From NCBI GenBank assembly GCA_934466475.1, contig CAKSLI010000014.1, positions 1-49,397 on the forward strand: a stretch of 49,397 bases of DNA, in the 5' to 3' direction. The position numbers were made by a program, and so were the translations under genes. Positions 41,152 through 49,397 of this stretch are shown piece by piece (the stretch's first letter is position 1; every line of letters starts with the position of its first letter). This DNA comes from an uncultured Oscillospiraceae bacterium. GTDB taxonomy: Bacteria > Bacillota > Clostridia > Oscillospirales > Ruminococcaceae. Under the pieces are notes generated by a model, which searched no databases, was not told where the DNA came from, and was given only the letters and a program-made list of their open reading frames with translations.

Positions 41152-43833
41152 TTATTCAATGTCGTCCGTGCGGTTTTTCTGCTCGTCCAGCTCTTTCAGG
41201 ACGTTGTACGCCTCATCGTCCTCCGTGATGTGGGAGGTCCGCGGTCTTGGCTTCATGCTCTTGAAATCATAGCGTTCCCTGTCCATGAAGCTCTCCTCGA
41301 TATCCGGCCAGCTCAGCTCCTGCCCATCCGCGGAGTCTTTCTTCCTGCCGTCCATTTCCCGGGATTCATATATCTGCTTTGAAAGCTGCTCTATATAGGA
41401 GCTGTGCGCCTTTACGCCCTCAACCTGGTCCACCGGGTAAAGATGAGCGTATCTGACCGCCCTGCGCCTGAGCACGAAATAGCAGAGGAATATATATCCC
41501 CCGAACAGCACAACGCCGACTATCGTGCAGACAACTCCGAGAGAAGCCCCCGGCGTCTTGTAGGTGAATGTGAGCTCGCATACTCCTGCGGGCACCCTTA
41601 CGCCGATAAATCCGCCGTTGACCTTTTCAAGCTCCAGCGGCTGAGCCGCCCCGCCCTGTACGGAAACAGTGCCGCTCCAGCCTTTATCGAAAGGTACGCT
41701 GAACACGACAAGGCGCGCGCGATCGTAATCCGTGACCGCAGTGAATCCGCTGTTGTTCACGCTGAACTGCTTTGCCGCAAGGGAATTGCGCGCGTTCACA
41801 TCAGCCAGGAACTGGTCGTACAGCATTTTGCCGTCCAGGGAAACTACCGGATTTTCAGCGAGGACATCGCTGTACTTCTCCGCCTGTTCGCTGGTCAGGA
41901 TAACGCTTCCGGTCATCAGGTTGTCGATATGCGTTTTCCCTTTCAGGCTGGAATCCAGAATGTAGCCCTCATAAGCGTAACCCATAGGGAGCGCCGCCGT
42001 ATTGCGGTATATCTCGAATCCGTCCTGTGTTTCCATGTACTCGAATGTCCGCAGTCCGTCAAGAGCGTCGGTGCGCTTTTCATCAGAGGTGTTCTCCGGG
42101 ATCATCAGGTACTTCACCCTTGTGAGCGCGCGGAGCGCGTAATGGTCGTATTCCGGCGCGGAATTTACCGAGCGTTCGATATTCAGCATATCATACAGCT
42201 CAAAAGTAGAGCTCGGGATAATGCTCGTGAAGCTCTTTAAGGAGCTCATGCCCCACAGCATGTTTATATTGTTCATGCTGTCGGTGGATTCCATGCGGAA
42301 AAAGTCAGGGTCGTCAATGTGTACCTGCGCAGAAACATTGCGGTTGTAGCTCCCGAGATACGGACCCAAAATCCTGCCGTAGCCCACATAATAGTAGCCC
42401 AGAAGCATGGAGCACACCACGGTGCACACGGTCACGCGCTGTGTGAATTTCTCGGCGGAAACTCTCCTGCGCCAGTAAAGTACATTGAACAGGAGCACCA
42501 GCATTCCAAGGGCAACGCCGATATTCAGCAGTACCGCCGGGGACATTCCATTGGCTATATGCGGAACAAGTATAGTCTCCTTGCCGGCTTCCGTCTCTAT
42601 CTCCTTTTTTGTCGGGAAAAGCAGTACCAGCAGGGACATCACGCCCATGGCTGTCGTGCAGAATTTCGCGCCGAAACGCAGGTCGAATTCCCCATGCTCC
42701 AGTACATAAACAGTAGCGAGGGCACAGAGCAGCTCCGGCATATACCACCAGCGGGTATAGAAGCTGTAATTGAACAGCACGAATGCAGAATTCAGACCCG
42801 GGATAAGCGTGATGATAAAGCACGCCGGCAGAAGCAGCCTTGCCCACAGCATACGCTTTGAAGCCACGCTGTCCGCGCCCTTTATGAGCGCGATGACTCC
42901 CGCCATGGAGAACAGCGGCAAGAACAGCGCAACGCTGCTCCATTTGGAATCCGCGTTTTCGAACATCGCCGTCCTTGCCGGAACCTCTCCCGGGAAGAAC
43001 ATAGCCTCCAGAATAAGCCCATAGCGCTGATTCTTATTGTAGAACAGAAAATCCCAGCCGCTCAGCATTGATGTGGAGCGCGGAACGTCCAGCACCTGGA
43101 ATATCGAGGGCACAAACAGAATTCCTGCGATAAGCACTCCGCAGACCGATTCAAATGCAAGGCAGAGGAAATCCTTAAACCCTATCCTGAAGCGGCGGTC
43201 GCCTATCAGCCTTATCACAAAATACAGCACAAGGAACACGCATTCCCCGATGAAGAAGAAATAGTTCACGAATGCGTTTATCGCGACTGCAAGCGCCAGG
43301 GCGCCGCGCCGCTTGTTTATGACCGCTTCCTCAACGCCTATCAGCAGAAGCGGGAAGAAAACTATCGCCTCATGGAAATGGTTGAAAAAGATATTGTACA
43401 TCGAATACCCGGAGAATGCGTAAAGCAGACCGCCGATAAGGGCGTTCTGCGGTTTTGAGACGAATCTCCTGATATAAACGAACGCAAAGAATGATGAAAG
43501 CGCTATCTTCAGCGCCAGCAGCGGAGCCATAAGGTACTGCGATATCGCCGCCGGGAACAGCGCTGCAAACCAGAAGAACGGGCTTCCGAGCGTATAGAAG
43601 CTGTACGAGCCAACGAAATTTACGCCAAGATCGGTCTTCCAGTTCCAGCCGAAATTCCCGCTCTGCACTGCTTCGATGCAGGTCTTATAAAATGGGATCT
43701 GCTGCGCGTTATAATCGCCGTAGTAGATAAAATAGCCCTGATCGAGTATAACGAACGGCAGCAGGAGCACTCCTGCCATTATCAGGGCGTAGGTGAACGC
43801 CCTGATGTAGTATTTCTTTTCCTGTCTGATCAT
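41152..43833 (-). CDS. YfhO-family multi-pass membrane protein
   Basis: 893 residues with about twelve hydrophobic helices across residues 10-480, a large extracytoplasmic domain at about 485-780 (VFSVPFDKGWSGTVSVQGG and INGGFIGVRVPAGVCELTFTY-like beta sandwich), one more helix at about 782-805 and a charged cytoplasmic tail rich in Asp, Glu, Lys and Arg. GDYNAQQIPFYKTCIEAVQSG and NLGVNFVGSYSFYTLGSPFFW-like text near the N-terminus are typical of YfhO, a GT-C-like protein linked in Gram-positives to glycosylation of wall polymers. Substrate here is unknown. It follows argS by 32 nt. Confidence 0.88.
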   Translation of the reverse strand: MIRQEKKYYIRAFTYALIMAGVLLLPFVILDQGYFIYYGDYNAQQIPFYKTCIEAVQSGNFGWNWKTDLGVNFVGSYSFYTLGSPFFWFAALFPAAISQYLMAPLLALKIALSSFFAFVYIRRFVSKPQNALIGGLLYAFSGYSMYNIFFNHFHEAIVFFPLLLIGVEEAVINKRRGALALAVAINAFVNYFFFIGECVFLVLYFVIRLIGDRRFRIGFKDFLCLAFESVCGVLIAGILFVPSIFQVLDVPRSTSMLSGWDFLFYNKNQRYGLILEAMFFPGEVPARTAMFENADSKWSSVALFLPLFSMAGVIALIKGADSVASKRMLWARLLLPACFIITLIPGLNSAFVLFNYSFYTRWWYMPELLCALATVYVLEHGEFDLRFGAKFCTTAMGVMSLLVLLFPTKKEIETEAGKETILVPHIANGMSPAVLLNIGVALGMLVLLFNVLYWRRRVSAEKFTQRVTVCTVVCSMLLGYYYVGYGRILGPYLGSYNRNVSAQVHIDDPDFFRMESTDSMNNINMLWGMSSLKSFTSIIPSSTFELYDMLNIERSVNSAPEYDHYALRALTRVKYLMIPENTSDEKRTDALDGLRTFEYMETQDGFEIYRNTAALPMGYAYEGYILDSSLKGKTHIDNLMTGSVILTSEQAEKYSDVLAENPVVSLDGKMLYDQFLADVNARNSLAAKQFSVNNSGFTAVTDYDRARLVVFSVPFDKGWSGTVSVQGGAAQPLELEKVNGGFIGVRVPAGVCELTFTYKTPGASLGVVCTIVGVVLFGGYIFLCYFVLRRRAVRYAHLYPVDQVEGVKAHSSYIEQLSKQIYESREMDGRKKDSADGQELSWPDIEESFMDRERYDFKSMKPRPRTSHITEDDEAYNVLKELDEQKNRTDDIE

Positions 43834-43865
43834 AATTCACCGTAATAAAGCGGATTCCGCCTCTA

Positions 43866-45665
43866 TCACATTCTCTCGGGAGCTTCAACCTTGAGCAGGG
43901 AAAGCACATTTCTGAGAGTGATCCTTGCCGCGTCGCAGAGCGCAAGGCGGGACTGCTTCACTTCAGGCTCGGTGCCCTTTATCGGGCAGCTGTCATAGAA
44001 CTTGTGGAAGTTCTGCGCAAGCTCATAGGAGTATCTTGTAAGCGCGGAGGGGTCGTAATCCTTCGCTGCGGTGTTTATCATCTCGGGCATTTCTGCGATC
44101 TTGCGTACAAGCGCGAGCTCCGCAGGGTCGGAGTAGGAAACCGCGCCGCCCTCGTACTTCACGCCCTCCTCGGACTGCTTGCGGATAACGCTGCATATTC
44201 TCGCGTGAGCGTACTGAACATAGAACACAGGGTTCTTGCTGGATTCCTCAACGGCGAGGTCAAGGTCGAATTCGAGATGCGTATCGGCGTTGCGCTGGTT
44301 GAAAACGAATCTCGCCGCGTCTATCGGGACCTCGTCAAGCAGAGTGGTCAGCGTGATCGCCTTGCCGGAACGCTTGCTCAGCTTGCAGGGCTTGCCGTCA
44401 CGGATAAGCATTACCATCTGCATGATGACCACGTCAAGGCGCTTGTCGTCTATTCCCAGCGCGGAAAGCGCGATCCTCATGCGCTGTACATAGCCGTGGT
44501 GGTCGGCGCCGAGTACATTTATAGCCTTGTCGTAGCCTCTGGTTATCAGCTTGTCATAATGGTATGCGATATCCGGCACGATATAGGTCGGGAATCCGTT
44601 GGAACGAACCAGGACAAAATCCTGGTCGCCGCCGAAATCAGTAGCCTTCAGCCAGAGGGCTCCGTCCTTTTCATAGGTGTGTCCGCCCGCCTTGAGCTTC
44701 TCGATTACCGCCTTTACTGCGCCGTTGTTGTGCAGAGTGCTCTCCTTGAACCAGTTGTCGTACTTTATGCGGTACTTCAGCAGGTCCTCTTCAAGGCGCT
44801 TCTCATTGAGCGGCAGAGCGTAGTCCACGAGAGCCCTGCGGCGCTCCTCCTCGGACTTCTCCGCGAGAGCCTTTCCGCCGTGCAGGTCATAGTAATTCTT
44901 TGCGTGCTCGATTATATCCATGCCGAGGTAAACATCGTTCGGCATGGTGAACGGGAAGTCCTTCTGCTCCTCGGGAATATTGCCATCCTCATCGGGAGTG
45001 GAGGTCTGGTCGTAAATAGTCTTTGTGAGCTTCTCCATGTCGGAGCCGCACTCTGCGATGACCTTCTGACCTGCCTCACTGCAAAGCTGGAGATAACGCA
45101 GATCCAGGGACTTGCCGAACTTTGCCACCTGGTTTCCCGCGTCGTTGATGTAGAACTCGCGGCTGACATCATAGCCCGCCTCCTGAAGCAGAGAGGAAAG
45201 GCTGTCGCCTATCGCGCCGCCCCTTGCGTTGCCTATGTGCATGGGACCCGTAGGGTTCGCGGAAACGAACTCCACCAGTACGCGCTTGCCCTTGCCGAGA
45301 TCAGTCTTGCCGTAATCATCGCCCATTGCGACTGCGTTCCTTACAACTCCCTCAAACCAGCTCTCGCCGATGAAGAAATTCAGGAAGCCCGGACCCGCTA
45401 CCTCGACCTTGCTGAAATCAGTTCCTGCAAACTCCACGGCGTCGGCTATCATCTGCGCAATGGCGCGGGGATTGCTCCTGAGCGCCTTTGCGGAAACCAG
45501 CGCGGTGTTGGCGGAAAAATCTCCGTGGCTGTTGTCAGCCGGGATAGTCACCTGAAAGGGCGGAAGCGGCTCTGAGGGGATCTTTTCCTCCTTGACGAGC
45601 CTGCCGAGCGCGTTCATTATGAGTTCCTTTACCTGTGCCTTTGCTTCTTCTACTGCGTTGTACAT
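43866..45665 (-). CDS. argS: Arginyl-tRNA synthetase
   Basis: 599 residues. The N-terminal Add-1 domain (about 1-110) precedes NPTGPMHIGNARGGAIGDSL, the HIGH motif as HIGN. GKPCKLSKRSGKAITL holds the KMSKS equivalent (KLSKR). The C-terminal anticodon-binding DALR domain ends in LRNVLSLLKVEAPERM. No T-box leader is seen. It is preceded closely by the DUF1934 gene. Confidence 0.96.
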   Translation of the reverse strand: MYNAVEEAKAQVKELIMNALGRLVKEEKIPSEPLPPFQVTIPADNSHGDFSANTALVSAKALRSNPRAIAQMIADAVEFAGTDFSKVEVAGPGFLNFFIGESWFEGVVRNAVAMGDDYGKTDLGKGKRVLVEFVSANPTGPMHIGNARGGAIGDSLSSLLQEAGYDVSREFYINDAGNQVAKFGKSLDLRYLQLCSEAGQKVIAECGSDMEKLTKTIYDQTSTPDEDGNIPEEQKDFPFTMPNDVYLGMDIIEHAKNYYDLHGGKALAEKSEEERRRALVDYALPLNEKRLEEDLLKYRIKYDNWFKESTLHNNGAVKAVIEKLKAGGHTYEKDGALWLKATDFGGDQDFVLVRSNGFPTYIVPDIAYHYDKLITRGYDKAINVLGADHHGYVQRMRIALSALGIDDKRLDVVIMQMVMLIRDGKPCKLSKRSGKAITLTTLLDEVPIDAARFVFNQRNADTHLEFDLDLAVEESSKNPVFYVQYAHARICSVIRKQSEEGVKYEGGAVSYSDPAELALVRKIAEMPEMINTAAKDYDPSALTRYSYELAQNFHKFYDSCPIKGTEPEVKQSRLALCDAARITLRNVLSLLKVEAPERM

Positions 45666-45680
45666 TCGTTTATCTCCTTT

Positions 45681-46124
45681 TTATGCCTTTTCGTGCGGCT
45701 TTACGTTTATCGTTATTTCATTCGTGAGCATAAGCCCGGAATTTACGTCTATCGTATAGCGGACGTATATTTCCCCGCCATCGCTGGTTATTCCGCGGCG
45801 CATTTCATTTGTGGAAATGCCTATCATGCAGTCTCCGTATTCCGTGCCGTAATGGCAGAAGTGGCGCTTCCCGTTTTCAAATATCAGGCTGGAAAACGCC
45901 TTGCCAGTCCTCGTCATGGTGATCGTTTCCTCATCCTGACCAATACGGAGCTGCACATGGCTCCCGTCATATCCGGTTGCTTCGCTCTCGTCATAATCAA
46001 TGAACCAACTGCCCTCGTGCTCGCGGAATTCACCTTTCGTGAACAGCTCCGAGCTGTCGGTGTTGCCGTCCGCAGTCTGCTTTACGGTCATCTTTATATT
46101 TGCGTTGTTTCCCAAATCTTTCAC
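45681..46124 (-). CDS. DUF1934 (YwiB-like) beta-barrel protein
   Basis: 147 residues with the family pattern: a polar start, WFIDYDESEATGYDG, IGQDEETITMTRTGKAFSSL, FENGKRHFCHYGTEYGD and a C-terminal YTIDVNSGLMLTNEITINV. The fold is lipocalin-like and function is unknown. ywiB lies directly before argS in Bacillus too, so the pairing is conserved. It follows ddl by 7 nt. Confidence 0.87.
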   Translation of the reverse strand: MKDLGNNANIKMTVKQTADGNTDSSELFTKGEFREHEGSWFIDYDESEATGYDGSHVQLRIGQDEETITMTRTGKAFSSLIFENGKRHFCHYGTEYGDCMIGISTNEMRRGITSDGGEIYVRYTIDVNSGLMLTNEITINVKPHEKA

Positions 46125-46131
46125 TCCAGAC

Positions 46132-47208
46132 TCAGTTTTCTGAATTCTTCTCTATCGCGAGCTCGATAAGCCTGTCAAGCAGCTCGCTGTACTCTATCCC
46201 CATATTTGCCATCAGCTTCGGATACATGCTTATGGGCGTGAATCCCGGGATCGTGTTTATCTCATTGAGAACCAGACCGTCCTCGGTTGCAAAGAAATCC
46301 ACTCTTGAGAATCCGCTGCATCCCATGGCGATGAACGCTTTCTTTGCGGTTTCGCGGAGCTCCTCAGTCATTTCGGGAGATATCTTCGCCGGGATATCCA
46401 GCACGGAAGTACCGAGCTTGTACTTTGCGTCATAATCATAGAATTCCTCCGCCGGGGTTATCTGTCCCGGAATGGAGGCTATCAGGTCGGTTCCGTTACC
46501 GAGAACTGCGCACTCGACTTCTTTGCCGATGATCTCGGCTTCGATCACTACCTTCTCACCGTGCGCAAACGCGATCTTGATTCCGTTCTTGAGGGACTCA
46601 CGGTCAGCGGCACGGCTGACTCCCACCGAAGAGCCCGCGCAGGCAGGCTTTACGAACATAGGATACCCGCCAAGCCTGTTCTCAACATCCTCGCACGCCT
46701 TGTCGATGTCGTGGAGGGCGTCACGCTTGATGTAGCAGTAAGGCGCCGTGCGTATTCCGGCAGCGTCAAGTATCGTGTGGGTTATCGCCTTATCCATGCA
46801 GTCGGCGCTGCTGGTCATGTCGCAGCCAACGCACGGAAGCCCTGCAAGCGCGCAGAGCGCCTGAACGGTTCCGTCCTCGCCGAATCTGCCGTGCAGCACC
46901 GGAAACACAGCGTCAACCTTGCGAAGATAGCACTTGTCGTCCGCGCCCAGCAGGAGCACTCCCCTGCCTACTGTATCCGGGCTGATGACTGCGGTGCAGT
47001 TATCAGGGTTGTTCTCCCATTCGCCGGTCTTTATGTCCTCATATTCGCCGGGATAGTACATCCAGTGTCCTTTTTTTGTGATCCCTATGCACATTACGTC
47101 ATACTTATCCTTCGGAATGTTGTTCAGCACGGAATACGCCGAAACAAGCGAAACCTCGTGCTCGCTTGAAGCTCCTCCGAATAAGACTGCTATTTTAAGC
47201 TTAGCCAT
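46132..47208 (-). CDS. ddl: D-alanine-D-alanine ligase
   Basis: 358 residues; makes the D-Ala-D-Ala end of peptidoglycan precursors. ATP-grasp features are LFGGASSEHEVSLVSAYSVL, PVLHGRFGEDGTVQALCAL, FVKPACAGSSVGVSRA and VLNEINTIPGFTPISMYPKL. The serine-rich loop and overall sequence look like ordinary chromosomal Ddl rather than a VanA- or VanB-type ligase, although this is by eye. It has its own promoter, which lies beside the integrated element. Confidence 0.95.
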   Translation of the reverse strand: MAKLKIAVLFGGASSEHEVSLVSAYSVLNNIPKDKYDVMCIGITKKGHWMYYPGEYEDIKTGEWENNPDNCTAVISPDTVGRGVLLLGADDKCYLRKVDAVFPVLHGRFGEDGTVQALCALAGLPCVGCDMTSSADCMDKAITHTILDAAGIRTAPYCYIKRDALHDIDKACEDVENRLGGYPMFVKPACAGSSVGVSRAADRESLKNGIKIAFAHGEKVVIEAEIIGKEVECAVLGNGTDLIASIPGQITPAEEFYDYDAKYKLGTSVLDIPAKISPEMTEELRETAKKAFIAMGCSGFSRVDFFATEDGLVLNEINTIPGFTPISMYPKLMANMGIEYSELLDRLIELAIEKNSEN

Positions 47209-47290
47209 ATATTTCCACCATGCGTGTCCTGAAGCACGTCCTTTCTATGTAGTATCGACAGCTATACATATACATAATAACTCAGATTAT

Positions 47291-47319
47291 ATTTTATCAC
47301 AAATCCGTTTTATTTTCAA
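47291..47319 (-). promoter_or_regulatory. Sigma-A promoter of ddl
   Basis: TTGAAA (47319-47314), 17-nt spacer, TAAAAT (47296-47291), about 83 bp before ddl. It would start the ddl-DUF1934-argS-yfhO-NUDIX transcript. The recombinase-bearing element begins within about 100 bp upstream of the -35. Confidence 0.75.
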
Positions 47320-47504
47320 GGGGTTAATGGCATAATTTTGACAGAACAGCCGTGAAATCACGCGAAAATGCGAGAAAAAGGCAGAAAAAAGAACCGCCCC
47401 GTCATGTGGGGACATCATAGGGATATAAAATCCCGCCCAAGTCCGAAATGACCATAGCGTTTTCCGTAAAGCGGATAATGCGAACGGTTGTTTCGGGCTT
47501 TTTG

Positions 47505-49136
47505 TTATTTCTCGGGCAGAAGCTGCCTCCAAGACAAAATCTGCCCGACGCCGTTGAAATACACCTCAATATTCTGTCGGCGTTTTCCGTTGACCTTTTC
47601 GGCTTGATGAACCGTCACTTTGTCGATAAACTCGTTGAGTATCTGCGGCGTAAGTTCGCTGATATGCGAGTACTGCCTTACCAAGCCGACAAACCTTGTC
47701 ACATCTGTTTTCTTGGTTTCAAGGGCAGTCAGTTCCTTTTGAGCCGATTTGAGTGCGGCTGTCTGCTCATCCTGCTCTGTTATGTATTTTGCCGAGAGCT
47801 TTGCGAACATCTCGGCGGTGATTTCACCCATAACCTTGTCCTCATAGAGCTTTGCGATTATGCCGTCGATTTGGTCAAGTCGGCGCTTTGCCGTGTCTAT
47901 CGTCTTTTTCAGGGCGGAGGACTGTTTCTGCTGTTCGGCTGTCCCACGCTCCATTACCTGACGGGTGAACTCCTCCTCAAATTCCGAAACATAGTCCATA
48001 ACGCTGTTGATTTGCCTTAACAAAAGCTGCTCCACAACGTCCGCTCTGATGTGATGTCCCGTACAGCATTTGCGTTTTCGATAACCAGCACAACAGTAGT
48101 ATTCAGACTGTTTCGGCGGCTTTACATAGTAAAGCTTGCTGCCGCAGTCCGCACAGAACAGATGTCCCGATAAAATCGGTATCTGATAGTTGTGCCGCAC
48201 GTTGCGCCGCCTGCCTTGACGGATTTTCTGCACCAATTCCCAAGTTTCACGGTCGATTATCGGCTCGTGAGTGTCGGGAACTATCTGCCACTCGTCGGGC
48301 GAAACATCAATACGTTTCTTTATCTTAAAGGATTTCTTGGTAGTTTTGCCGTTTACCGTATCTCCTGCATAAGAGCGGTTTGCCAAAATTCGGGATACCG
48401 TGTCGCTGTTCCAAGAGAATTTGGTATCATCTGCGAATTTGCGTTTAACAATGCCGTGAACCGACTTGTATGCCGTTGGTACTAAAATTTTCCTCGCCCC
48501 CAAACCCGTTGCGATTTGGTTCATATTCAGTCCCTTCAAGCAGAGCTGAAATATCTCCCGAACAACCTCGGCAGCCTCATCATCAATTATCCACTGCTTG
48601 GGATTTTCGGGATTTTTGAGGTAGCCATACGGTACATTTGAGGTGAGATGTTCGCCCGCACGAGCCTTCGCCCGATTGACAGCCTTGATTTTCTTGCTTG
48701 TGTCCTTGGCGTACCATTCGTTCATAATGTTTTTGAACGGAATAAAATCGTTGTCACCGTTTACGCTGTCGTAGCTGTCGTTTATGGCGATAAACCGCAC
48801 GTTGTTCTGCGGGAACAGAATTTCCGTGTACATTCCAACTTGAATGTAATCACGTCCAAAACGGCTCATATCCTTGACTATCACGGTTTTAACCTCGCCG
48901 CTTTGAACATCACTCATCATTCTTTTGAAACCGTCACGCTCAAAAGTTGTACCCGAAATTCCGTCATCAACGTAAAACCGAGTGTTGAAAAAGCCTTTTT
49001 CCTCGGCATACTGCGTAAGCAATTTCTTCTGATTTTCGATTGAAAGGCTCTCGCCCTCGTTATCGTCGTCACAGCTAAGACGGCAATAGAGCGCAGTCAC
49101 GCTCCCTTTTTCGGTTGTTGCGCTATTCAAGTTCAT
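47505..49136 (-). CDS. Large serine recombinase (TndX/TnpX type)
   Basis: 543 residues from ATG 49136, with AGGAGG 5 nt upstream. The catalytic domain holds nucleophile Ser 21 (ALYCRLS), YVDDGISGTTFERDGFKRM and VKDMSRFGRDYIQVG. The recombinase domain is at about 180-320, a zinc ribbon reads LFCADCGSKLYYV and CCAGYRKRKCC, and a coiled coil runs from about 390 to 480. A DUF4368-like C-terminus follows. Length and layout match recombinases of Tn4451, Tn5397 and related gut conjugative elements. Nothing looks truncated, so it may be active. Confidence 0.93.
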   Translation of the reverse strand: MNLNSATTEKGSVTALYCRLSCDDDNEGESLSIENQKKLLTQYAEEKGFFNTRFYVDDGISGTTFERDGFKRMMSDVQSGEVKTVIVKDMSRFGRDYIQVGMYTEILFPQNNVRFIAINDSYDSVNGDNDFIPFKNIMNEWYAKDTSKKIKAVNRAKARAGEHLTSNVPYGYLKNPENPKQWIIDDEAAEVVREIFQLCLKGLNMNQIATGLGARKILVPTAYKSVHGIVKRKFADDTKFSWNSDTVSRILANRSYAGDTVNGKTTKKSFKIKKRIDVSPDEWQIVPDTHEPIIDRETWELVQKIRQGRRRNVRHNYQIPILSGHLFCADCGSKLYYVKPPKQSEYYCCAGYRKRKCCTGHHIRADVVEQLLLRQINSVMDYVSEFEEEFTRQVMERGTAEQQKQSSALKKTIDTAKRRLDQIDGIIAKLYEDKVMGEITAEMFAKLSAKYITEQDEQTAALKSAQKELTALETKKTDVTRFVGLVRQYSHISELTPQILNEFIDKVTVHQAEKVNGKRRQNIEVYFNGVGQILSWRQLLPEK

Positions 49137-49187
49137 TTTTTCCTCCTCTCGCCGCTTGAACAAAACGCATACCTATACCTTATTTAT

Positions 49188-49216
49188 AGTATAGCACGGC
49201 GAGAGCGCGTTGTCCA
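49188..49216 (-). promoter_or_regulatory. Promoter of the serine recombinase gene
   Basis: TGGACA (49216-49211), 17-nt spacer, TATACT (49193-49188), about 52 bp before the recombinase start. The remaining 49217-49397 is A+T-rich and no gene was seen in it. Confidence 0.65.
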
Positions 49217-49397
49217 TAGGTTTTCTAAATTTTCTGCTTTAAATCATTAAAAAGCATTTTCTGAACAGTTTTCTTGACGAATGCTTTCTGAACGCTGTTA
49301 GCATTGCTTTTCACAACGTAGTGATATTGTCAATATAGCTTTACACATTTCACTCAAAAATTTTGAGCAACAGTGCAATGGAATAAATATCCACTTC

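Larger units (their letters stand above)
47331..49397. mobile_element. End of an integrative element carrying a large serine recombinase
   Basis: G+C falls visibly right of about 47330, and the only gene is a TndX/TnpX-like recombinase, which sits at the very end of such elements. The element continues past the right edge, so neither end can be fixed; the left limit given is a guess between the ddl promoter and the recombinase stop. The 47331-47504 stretch holds no gene. It contains a CCCC/GGGG hairpin followed by TTCTTTTTT (about 47386-47410, minus strand), which may terminate the recombinase transcript. Confidence 0.65.

Noticed and set aside
47209..47290. T-box or other riboswitch in the ddl leader, upstream of argS
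   Set aside because: The leader is short and A+T-rich, and no specifier loop, TGGN bulge or terminator is visible.

Overview
The window reads as the chromosome of an anaerobic, spore-forming Gram-positive of the class Clostridia, most likely Ruminococcus or a close relative in the Oscillospiraceae. This is inferred from the moderately high G+C, strong GGAGG-type ribosome binding sites, SpoVM and SpoVG, an archaeal/fungal-type Asd next to DapA and DapB, and Firmicutes-type gene order. No rRNA, tRNA or CRISPR array was seen. Nearly all genes are on the minus strand; the plus strand carries a small-protein gene with spoVM, queA, a three-gene VTC/DUF4956/lipoprotein unit, and spoVG.

Layout. 1-2071: the edge of an inverted-repeat element, a LacI-family regulator, a candidate small RNA, a 55-residue membrane peptide and an unannotated spoVM. 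2075-6364: an M20 dipeptidase, a CrtO-like acyltransferase, a small membrane-protein gene broken by an inserted element, and recN. 6377-14579: a housekeeping operon (asp23, nusB, xseA, xseB, ispA, PAP2-like, dxs, tlyA, nadK, AlkZ-related gene, argR, recN) from one clear promoter. 14729-19444: a lysine-pathway operon (asd, dapA, dapB, ACT protein, mscS) under a lysine riboswitch. 19512-24322: queA, then a polyphosphate polymerase-domain protein, a DUF4956 membrane protein and a beta-helix lipoprotein. 24570-40222: a long cluster from murC to thiN covering wall synthesis, tRNA modification, nucleotide synthesis, replication restart, translation start, rRNA methylation and Ser/Thr phospho-signalling. 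40337-47319: spoVG, then ddl, DUF1934, argS, yfhO-like and a NUDIX gene. From about 47330 to the right edge: the end of an integrative element with a large serine recombinase and visibly lower G+C.

The most unusual content is three families of small non-coding repeat elements. (1) Two copies of a hairpin-rich element (1821-2045 and 24354-24542, opposite orientations) each lie between convergent genes, and each is bracketed by two identical copies of the local transcription terminator. The terminator differs between the two sites, so the element appears to duplicate the whole terminator hairpin as its target. (2) A 162-bp palindromic element (4180-4341; another copy is cut by the left edge) interrupts a gene. 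Removing it with one 4-bp duplication restores an in-frame C-terminus. (3) A 173-bp inverted-repeat element sits in the asd leader, between the riboswitch terminator and the start codon. A strong promoter followed by a terminator at 1258-1395 also suggests an unannotated small RNA of about 100 nt.
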